This document shows positions 1 to 4,320 of a stretch of DNA of 5,571 nt, in pieces (the first letter of the stretch is position 1; every line of letters starts with the position of its first letter). The notes beneath the pieces are model-generated. The model was given only the letters and a program-made list of their open reading frames with translations. It had not been told where the DNA came from and did not search any database. The position numbers and the translations under genes are program-made. The stretch comes from a bacterium. Its GTDB lineage: Bacteria > Latescibacterota > UBA2968 > GCA-2709665. Location of the stretch: contig JAQCGA010000306.1 of assembly GCA_027619145.1 (NCBI GenBank), positions 1-5,571 of the forward strand, read 5' to 3'.

Positions 1-1
1 G

Positions 2-784
2 CGAGATCACCTGGACGATCTGGTCAATCGCCGGTACAGCAAAATTTGTCGGGCGCTGAGTGTGGAGCGCGCGCAGATTGCTGATGCAGAGGAAATGGTA
101 GCGGGCTTGAACCCCAAGCCAATGGTATACCGGGAAGAAAAAATTAACCACAATCTGGTCATCCCGGACCTTGAGGTACAAAAGGTGGGAGACGATTATG
201 AGGTTTCGTTGACGGATCGAAATATTCCATCGCTTCGCGTGAGCCCGGCTTACAGGGTATTGTTGAGCCAGTCTGAAAAAGCGGGTCGGGAGGCCAAGAA
301 ATTTGTGGTGGACCGGCTCAATTCTGCTCGCTGGTTCATCAGCGCAATCAACCAGCGTCGCACAACGATGCTCAAGGTCATGCGCTGTATTCTCGAAAAT
401 CAGATGGATTTTTTTGAGCGTGGGCCCGGGCATTTAAAGCCAATGGTGCTCCAGGAGGTTGCAGATCGCGTAGGGATGCACGTGTCTACAATCAGCCGGG
501 TGAGCAATGGAAAGTACGTGCAGACGCCGCATGGTGTGCTTGAGCTGAAGTATTTTTTCGATGGCGGATTGAGCCGCGATGGGGAGGAAGACATATCAGC
601 GAAGAGCGTGAAAGAGAAAATTGCAAAGTTGATTGATGAAGAAAATAGCATGTCTCCGCTCAGTGATCAACGAATTGCGGACGTCTTGAAAGAGGAAGGC
701 ATTGATATTGCCCGGAGGACGGTAGCAAAATATCGGGATCAACTGAGAATCAATCCAGCCAGGTATCGGAAATCGATTTCTTGA
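2..784 (+). CDS. rpoN: RNA polymerase sigma-54 factor, C-terminal part (5' end outside window)
   Basis: This is the alternative sigma factor that directs RNA polymerase to -24/-12 promoters and needs an AAA+ enhancer-binding protein to open them. The frame is open from the left edge and gives 260 residues; the family is usually about 450-500, so the N-terminal activator-interacting region and part of the core-binding domain are missing. Visible in order: the end of the core-binding domain with GLNPKP at fragment residues 35-40 and SLTDRNIPSLRVSPAY at 69-84; the helix-turn-helix region around 149-170 (LQEVADRVGMHVSTISRV) followed by KYVQTPHGVLELKYFF; and the RpoN box ARRTVAKYRD at 237-246, which contacts the -24 element. 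The box ends in Asp where the common form has Glu, a conservative change. An internal GTG at 62 is not the true start because homology continues upstream of it. hpf/raiA and ptsN, which often follow rpoN in Proteobacteria, are absent. Identification is very secure. Confidence 0.98.
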   Translation, partial: RDHLDDLVNRRYSKICRALSVERAQIADAEEMVAGLNPKPMVYREEKINHNLVIPDLEVQKVGDDYEVSLTDRNIPSLRVSPAYRVLLSQSEKAGREAKKFVVDRLNSARWFISAINQRRTTMLKVMRCILENQMDFFERGPGHLKPMVLQEVADRVGMHVSTISRVSNGKYVQTPHGVLELKYFFDGGLSRDGEEDISAKSVKEKIAKLIDEENSMSPLSDQRIADVLKEEGIDIARRTVAKYRDQLRINPARYRKSIS

Positions 785-812
785 CGCTTTTTAAAGCAAG
801 GGTGGTACGTTT

Positions 813-1130
813 ATGGAATTGCTGTTTCTTGCTCTGGCGATAGGCTGTGTTGCTTTTCTTGTGAAGATCATCATGGACTATTTGCGAGAGGTCCCAGAAT
901 GGGACAGCAAGGTTCAGAACGCCGAGGCAGAGCGAGACCGGCACGAATCCCAGATGCAGGGCATTGTAGAAGCCAAGCAGGGTGCCAGTGAAGCGGCGAA
1001 GACGATGGGCGAAGAGATCAAGACGATGGAAGCCATGCGAGATGAATTGAAGAGCGAAATTGAGAAAACAAAAAAAGAGATGGCTCGCAAAGGCCGAATC
1101 ATCATTCCCCGGTCAAAACCCGAAGCTTGA
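813..1130 (+). CDS. small membrane-anchored coiled-coil protein, function unknown
   Basis: This 105-residue protein is not one I recognise. Residues 2-20 (ELLFLALAIGCVAFLVKII) form one hydrophobic helix, best read as a membrane anchor. There is no signal-peptidase site, and the Cys at 12 lies in the middle of the helix without a lipobox. Residues about 32-92 are rich in Glu, Lys, Ala and Met with heptad-like spacing and almost no Pro or Gly, so a long coiled coil is expected. A basic tail (RKGRIIIPRSKPEA) follows. The topology (tail in cytoplasm or periplasm) cannot be fixed from sequence. The gene starts 28 bases after the rpoN stop, with a modest ribosome site (AAGGGTGG, 799-806 region) before the ATG, so co-transcription with rpoN is likely. 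The lipoprotein downstream also has coiled coils, so the two could be envelope partners, but that is only inference. Confidence 0.78.
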   Translation: MELLFLALAIGCVAFLVKIIMDYLREVPEWDSKVQNAEAERDRHESQMQGIVEAKQGASEAAKTMGEEIKTMEAMRDELKSEIEKTKKEMARKGRIIIPRSKPEA

Positions 1131-1141
1131 ATTGTTCTGCG

Positions 1142-1171
1142 TTTACATTTTACTGAGTTGTTCCATATTCT
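1142..1171 (+). promoter_or_regulatory. possible sigma-70 promoter before the lipoprotein gene
   Basis: TTTACA (1142-1147, 5/6 to the -35 consensus) and TATTCT (1166-1171, 4/6 to the -10 consensus) are separated by 18 bases. The predicted start near 1178 would leave a leader of about 38 bases. The match is moderate and chance is possible; read-through from rpoN is the alternative. Confidence 0.35.
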
Positions 1172-1215
1172 GATTTCCCAATCCGTCCAACGCTTTCTTC
1201 TTTTGGTTCTTTGCC

Positions 1216-2064
1216 ATGAGGCAATTCGTTTTTCTTGTGGCCGCACTGCTACCCCTTCTGGCTGCAGGGTGCGACCCGGGTGCATACAGGCTTGAAGGCC
1301 GTGTTTCGGTACATTCCGACACGGTCGTTTTGTTACATGCTCGTGCAGGTACAGTCGCGGACTCACTCCGCACGGCGTACGCACGTTCGCTGGAGGCCGT
1401 GCGGAGTGAGCGGGACGCCCGGCAGGACTCTTTCCATTTGTTGGGGGACACGGGGCAGGCGGATCTGGTTCGTGCGCGGCAAGAACTCGAAGCGGCACAG
1501 CAGCGCTATCGCAATGCGTTTGGTGGCCTGGACCGCTTTTATTCGTTTGGGGGAAACGCAATTTTTTCAAGCGATGACATGGATGTAGCGTGTGGTGTGC
1601 TCATTCGAGAAATTGCTGACCGATTTTATCGCGGCAAAGCATTTTCCCTGGAGACGGGGACGCAGGTGCGTCATTTTATTCAGGATCGGTTGATTCCAGA
1701 AGAGAGGCGAGTTCGGCACAGGCGGGCGGAGGTCGCAAGACTGCGTCAGAAAAATACCAGGAATGCGCAAGCGGAAGATGAGCTGGATACGTGGTACCGA
1801 GCTGAGGTTGCAAGCCTGGTGGATCGCACCAACCAGGAACTGAAAGATACCCTTGCTGTAGCTGAGTTGGACCGGACAGACACAAATGGAAATGGCTGGT
1901 ATGAATTTCAGCAGGTGTCACCGGGAAGATACGCCCTGTATACAGCAGGTCTCGCATCCGAAACCTGGTTACAGCCGGTTGTCCTGGAAAGCCATACCCG
2001 GCAAGATCTGGCCGATGTCAACCGGCGTGAATTGTGGGTGGTACCTTCCGAAGCGATTGAGTGA
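1216..2064 (+). CDS. outer-envelope lipoprotein with a carboxypeptidase-regulatory-like domain split by a helical insertion
   Basis: This 282-residue protein opens with a lipoprotein signal peptide: basic start, hydrophobic residues 4-16, then lipobox LAAGC with the lipidated Cys at 19 and Asp at +2. Residues 23-45 (YRLEGRVSV, then DTVVLLHARAG) resemble the first strands of a carboxypeptidase-regulatory or transthyretin-like fold. Residues 215-258 carry its typical second half: TDTNGNGWYEFQQVSPGRYA at 221-240, matching the T-D-x-N-G-x-Y-x-F-x-x-V-x-P-G-x-Y pattern. Between them, about 48-212 is mainly helical and charged, with coiled-coil-like segments near 53-105 and 160-212. The fold assignment is inferred from pattern only. 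No Shine-Dalgarno sequence precedes the ATG and the leader is pyrimidine-rich, but the signal peptide fixes the start, and an in-frame stop at 1171-1173 with no other start codon after it excludes an earlier one. Function is unknown; a structural or anchoring envelope role is plausible. Confidence 0.88.
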   Translation: MRQFVFLVAALLPLLAAGCDPGAYRLEGRVSVHSDTVVLLHARAGTVADSLRTAYARSLEAVRSERDARQDSFHLLGDTGQADLVRARQELEAAQQRYRNAFGGLDRFYSFGGNAIFSSDDMDVACGVLIREIADRFYRGKAFSLETGTQVRHFIQDRLIPEERRVRHRRAEVARLRQKNTRNAQAEDELDTWYRAEVASLVDRTNQELKDTLAVAELDRTDTNGNGWYEFQQVSPGRYALYTAGLASETWLQPVVLESHTRQDLADVNRRELWVVPSEAIE

Positions 2065-2080
2065 TGTACCTATTTTTTTT
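2040..2080 (+). terminator. weak terminator candidate at the end of the lipoprotein gene
   Basis: GGTAC (2040-2044) can pair with GTACC (2066-2070) across a 21-base loop that contains the stop codon, and a run of eight T follows at 2073-2080. The stem is short and the loop long, so this is much weaker than the terminator at 4084. The T-run is the best part of the evidence. Confidence 0.25.
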
Positions 2081-2155
2081 GGTTTTATATTTAGATATAT
2101 GAACAATTATTCAATTTATCTTCATTTTTGTTACCACATCAGAAAATCCTTCGTG
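2065..2155. other. AT-rich gap between convergent genes
   Basis: This 91-base stretch separates the stops of the lipoprotein gene (plus) and the 260-residue gene (minus). It is far richer in A and T than the flanking genes, as is common where two transcripts end. No strong GC-rich hairpin is visible in either direction apart from the weak candidate at its left end. Confidence 0.6.
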
Positions 2156-2938
2156 TCATCCAGATTGCTCAGTACTGATTTCGTCTCGGGAAATCTTGTC
2201 CACACTTTTTGGATTAAACGTCTGGGAGGTGCCAACGCGAAGCGCAACTTCGATCCTGCCTCCAGTGAGTACAAAGAATTGGAGGAGAAACCCTCCGCCT
2301 TGCATGGTTTCGACCTGATATTCATCGCCTTCAAGCCCAGCAACCCACCTGGGAAAATTCTTGTGAAATTCTGGGTGCTCGGTTACTCCCGCAGGAAGGG
2401 CCATAATGAGCGTTCCAGGTTTCTCTTTGAGCGTTTGGCCGATGGTTACCCGGGTCTGGATCATGTAGGGGATTATGCTGCCAGCATACTCGAAATCGCT
2501 TTTTGAGCCGCGTTCTGGAGGAGCGATTCCCCAGGTCATGTGATGAATAAAAGGGTTCCCGTAGCCCTGGGCCAGCATATGGTCCCGTGCGGCTGTATCT
2601 ACCGGGTGGACTACGGCAATGTAGGTAAACCACCCCTGGTTGCGCGCAAGGCTGTTCTCGGGGAGTCCGGAGGGTACGTTGATGTAATCGTGTCCGTCCA
2701 CAGGAGACGGATAGCAACGAGTATCCCAACCGGCAATGTACCCAATTTCTTTGAGCGGACCTGCCAGGATGTGGGGTGGATCTGCGAAAATGGCTGCGTG
2801 ATCCGGGTTTGACAATAAGGACACACCGGCCGCAGAAAGTTTCTGGGCAACGTCCAGGGCTTCTTCAAGCCTCTCCTGAGCATTGTCTATGTGTAATTTT
2901 TCATGAAAATTATCTGGCAAAATGACGGGTTCTACCAT
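2156..2938 (-). CDS. conserved-looking protein of unrecognised family, possibly VOC/glyoxalase-like
   Basis: This encodes 260 residues with no signal peptide or membrane segment, so it is likely cytoplasmic. A good ribosome site (GGAGG, complement of 2945-2949) lies six bases before the ATG, and a good sigma-70 promoter precedes it. I do not recognise the family. Notable segments are a helical N-terminus (about 17-40), HDYINVPSGLPENS (83-96), GNPFIHHMTWGI (127-138) with paired His 132-133, and a late strand pair GGFLLQFFVLTGGRIEVALR (215-234). Paired histidines at a strand start and a later GGRIEVA strand recall vicinal-oxygen-chelate (glyoxalase/dioxygenase) metal sites, with His 132 or 133 and Glu 230 as possible ligands. 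This is a weak resemblance. The gene is divergent from the PIG-L deacetylase gene, which may hint at shared small-molecule metabolism. The open reading frame itself is well supported by the ribosome site, promoter and natural residue composition. Confidence 0.85.
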   Translation of the reverse strand: MVEPVILPDNFHEKLHIDNAQERLEEALDVAQKLSAAGVSLLSNPDHAAIFADPPHILAGPLKEIGYIAGWDTRCYPSPVDGHDYINVPSGLPENSLARNQGWFTYIAVVHPVDTAARDHMLAQGYGNPFIHHMTWGIAPPERGSKSDFEYAGSIIPYMIQTRVTIGQTLKEKPGTLIMALPAGVTEHPEFHKNFPRWVAGLEGDEYQVETMQGGGFLLQFFVLTGGRIEVALRVGTSQTFNPKSVDKISRDEISTEQSG

Positions 2939-3157
2939 GAGATACCTCCACTTTCGAACAGGACAAAAGCATTTTCAACACACCGCAATGTACGCCTGCC
3001 CGATTGCCTGTCAAGGGGAATTGTTGTCCTGTGGGTTCAGATGGCGTTCAACTCGGTTTTTTGTTGTGAATGGATCGGTTTCTTACGAATATGAAGGATC
3101 GAATTTACATACCCAGGCCAGTACCCTTGGGGATCACTCAGAAGGAAGGAGCGCAGG
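2939..3157. other. divergent intergenic region between the 260-residue gene and the PIG-L gene
   Basis: These 219 bases separate two divergent genes. The left half carries the minus-strand promoter and ribosome site. For the PIG-L side, the best I can find is TTGTGA at 3064-3069 followed after 17 bases by GAATAT, which is too weak to call. No riboswitch-like or strong hairpin structure is apparent. Confidence 0.5.
2987..3014 (-). promoter_or_regulatory. sigma-70 promoter for the 260-residue gene
   Basis: Read on the minus strand, a perfect -35 TTGACA (3014-3009) is followed after 16 bases by TACATT (2992-2987, 4/6 to the -10 consensus). Transcription would start near 2980, giving a leader of about 40 bases that contains the GGAGG ribosome site. 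Position, strand and spacing all suit the minus-strand gene. Confidence 0.6.
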
Positions 3158-3985
3158 ATGGAAAATGGAAAGTTACACATTCTGGTTTTTGGAGCACATC
3201 CGGATGATTGCGACATTAAGGCCGGGGGACTGGCCATCAAATATGCGTCGCTGGGGCATCGGGTCAAGTTTGTATCTCATACGAATGGAGCAACCGGGCA
3301 TCACGAAATTGGAGGGATCGAGCTGGCGGTACGCCGGTATCAGGAGGCCCAGGCCGCAGCGGGAGTGGCCGGTATTGAATACCAGATTCTGGATAACCAT
3401 ACGGGCGAACTGGAACCTTCGGTGTACAATCGCAAAGAAGTCATCCGTATCATTCGGGAATTCAAGCCGGACCTTGTGCTTTCACACCGCCCGAATGATT
3501 ATCACCCGGACCACCGCTACTCGGCAATGCTGGTTCAAGATGCTGCATATATTGTCACCGTCCCCAACATGTGCCCGCTTACTCCGTATTTGAAGACCAA
3601 CCCGGTGATCATGTATTTGAGTGATCATTTCCAGAAGCCGATTCCTTTTCAGCCGGATGTCGTAATCGATATTGATGACGTGATTGAGAAAAAGGTGGAC
3701 ATGCTGCATTGTCACACTTCGCAGATGTATGAATGGTTGCCCTTTAACGGCGGTGTACTGGACCAGGTGCCTGCTGGAGAGGCCGAACGGCGTGAATGGA
3801 TGGCTGGACGCCGTCTCAAGGCGTTTTTGGATCTGGCCGACCGATATCGCGAACCTCTGAAGGAGACCTACGGGGCAAAACGGGGCGCAGCCGTGACGTA
3901 TGCAGAAGCGTTCGAAGTCTGTGAATATGGATCTCCCCTGACCCCGGAACGCCGGAGCGAGCTGTTTCCGTTTCTGAGTCAGTAA
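3158..3985 (+). CDS. PIG-L (LmbE-like) family zinc-dependent deacetylase
   Basis: PIG-L enzymes remove acetyl groups from N-acetylglucosamine-type substrates, as in MshB (mycothiol), BshB (bacillithiol) and GPI-anchor de-N-acetylation. This 275-residue protein is close to the family's usual length. It shows the hallmark AHPDD at 13-17, where His 14 and Asp 17 should bind zinc and Asp 16 act as general base by analogy with MshB. HPDH at 116-119 follows, in RPNDYHPDHR, and its last His is the expected third ligand. HCHTSQM at 184-190 matches the conserved H-x-SQ region near the active site. There is no signal peptide, so it should be cytoplasmic. The ribosome site AAGGAG (3146-3151) lies six bases before the ATG. 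Cys 18 follows AHPDD where Glu or Ala is more usual. The substrate is unknown: no thiol-biosynthesis or glycosyltransferase partner is in view, so I do not call it BshB or MshB. Confidence 0.97.
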   Translation: MENGKLHILVFGAHPDDCDIKAGGLAIKYASLGHRVKFVSHTNGATGHHEIGGIELAVRRYQEAQAAAGVAGIEYQILDNHTGELEPSVYNRKEVIRIIREFKPDLVLSHRPNDYHPDHRYSAMLVQDAAYIVTVPNMCPLTPYLKTNPVIMYLSDHFQKPIPFQPDVVIDIDDVIEKKVDMLHCHTSQMYEWLPFNGGVLDQVPAGEAERREWMAGRRLKAFLDLADRYREPLKETYGAKRGAAVTYAEAFEVCEYGSPLTPERRSELFPFLSQ

Positions 3986-4083
3986 GAACAAGGCTCCGGT
4001 GGCCGTAGCGTTTGCTGTCCCTGGTCCCGCAATTCTTGTGGACTTGCGGCTCGTTGATTCGTTTATGGTGAGGTCGTTGTTTG

Positions 4084-4117
4084 AAAAAGCCTCGGTGCAA
4101 TTGACCGGGGCTTTTTT
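4084..4117 (+). terminator. strong intrinsic terminator after the PIG-L gene
   Basis: AAAAAGCCTCGGT (4084-4096) pairs with ACCGGGGCTTTTT (4104-4116) to give a 13-base stem with one G-T wobble and a seven-base loop, and the T-run reaches 4117. Because an A-run precedes the stem, it could also work on the minus strand. It insulates the PIG-L unit from the promoter downstream. Confidence 0.9.
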
Positions 4118-4172
4118 GTATCCGCTTCCGATGCGCTGAAAAAGATGTTCACCGGCAAAGACGAGATCTGCA

Positions 4173-4187
4173 AACTTGTTTCAAGTT
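4173..4187. promoter_or_regulatory. perfect dyad, candidate enhancer-binding-protein site
   Basis: AACTTG and CAAGTT form a perfect 6-3-6 inverted repeat centred at 4180, about 85-90 bases upstream of the -24 element. Activators of sigma-54 usually bind such dyads roughly 80-150 bases upstream of the start site, so place and form fit. Only one copy is seen, whereas these activators often use two. A chance palindrome is possible. Confidence 0.4.
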
Positions 4188-4218
4188 GAGGTTGTACTTC
4201 TGTGTGATGGGATTTAGA

Positions 4219-4245
4219 ATTTATTGCTGATAATAAATAATTTAT
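4219..4245. repeat. overlapping AT-rich palindromes between the dyad and the promoter
   Basis: ATTTATT (4219-4225) and AATAAAT (4232-4238) are inverted with a six-base loop, and ATAAAT-A-ATTTAT (4233-4245) is a second perfect palindrome sharing an arm. The position, between a possible activator site and a -24/-12 promoter, is where DNA bending by IHF-type proteins is usual. No clear IHF consensus is claimed; AT-rich DNA gives such palindromes easily. Confidence 0.35.
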
Positions 4246-4262
4246 GTGACATGTTTTTGGGT

Positions 4263-4278
4263 TGGTATGTGGCTTGCA
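4263..4278 (+). promoter_or_regulatory. sigma-54 (-24/-12) promoter of the lamin-tail surface protein gene
   Basis: TGGTATG-TGGC-TTGCA matches the consensus TGGCACG-N4-TTGCW at 10 of 12 fixed positions. The two mismatches are C-to-T changes in the less conserved part of the -24 box. The essential GG (4264-4265) and GC (4276-4277) are exactly ten bases apart. Transcription is predicted near 4288-4289, leaving about 32 bases of leader with the ribosome site inside it. It lies directly upstream of a gene, on the right strand, downstream of a terminator, and rpoN itself is in the window. Confidence 0.72.
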
Positions 4279-4305
4279 AAGGATACGGGGGAACGTCACC
4301 CACAG

Positions 4306-4312
4306 AAGGAGG
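4306..4312 (+). promoter_or_regulatory. strong ribosome-binding site that decides the start
   Basis: AAGGAGG is a full Shine-Dalgarno match. It is only two bases from the ATG at 4315 but eight bases from the in-frame ATG at 4321, so 4321 is the preferred start. Confidence 0.8.
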
Positions 4313-4320
4313 TTATGCGG

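Larger units (their letters stand above)
3986..4320. other. 335-base gene-free region: terminator, then sigma-54 regulatory region
   Basis: From left to right it holds about 98 bases after the PIG-L stop with nothing convincing (one small hairpin, CCGCAA 4027-4032 with TTGCGG 4044-4049), the strong terminator at 4084-4117, a perfect dyad at 4173-4187, AT-rich DNA with overlapping palindromes at 4219-4245, the -24/-12 promoter at 4263-4278 and a strong ribosome site at 4306-4312. It reads as the end of one transcription unit and the full control region of the next. Confidence 0.7.

Noticed and set aside
62..784. GTG at 62 as the start of a short sigma-54
   Set aside because: The frame stays open to the left edge and the residues before it (RDHLDDLVNRRYSKICRALS) match the conserved sigma-54 core-binding region, so the gene continues upstream.
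781..811. TTGACG overlapping the rpoN stop with TACGTT 19 bases later, as a promoter for the coiled-coil gene
   Set aside because: The spacing is too long and transcription would begin after the ATG at 813.
1143..1214. Minus-strand 24-codon tail in the gap (begins MAKNQKKKALDG), resembling a natural lysine-rich peptide
   Set aside because: There is no ribosome site before its Met. The lysine-rich reading follows from the pyrimidine-rich plus strand, and the frame otherwise overlaps the lipoprotein gene.
1886..2506. Plus-strand open frame of 206 codons running from the lipoprotein into the 260-residue minus-strand gene
   Set aside because: It crosses two better-supported genes and an AT-rich gap, and has no ribosome site or recognisable motif.
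2922..3593. Plus-strand open frame of 223 codons across the divergent gap and the first half of the PIG-L gene
   Set aside because: It overlaps the clear PIG-L frame with its catalytic motifs, and its Arg/Trp/Cys-rich translation looks like an out-of-frame shadow.
4027..4049. Small hairpin CCGCAA/TTGCGG after the PIG-L gene
   Set aside because: It has six base pairs and an 11-base loop with no T-run, and a far better terminator lies 35 bases downstream.
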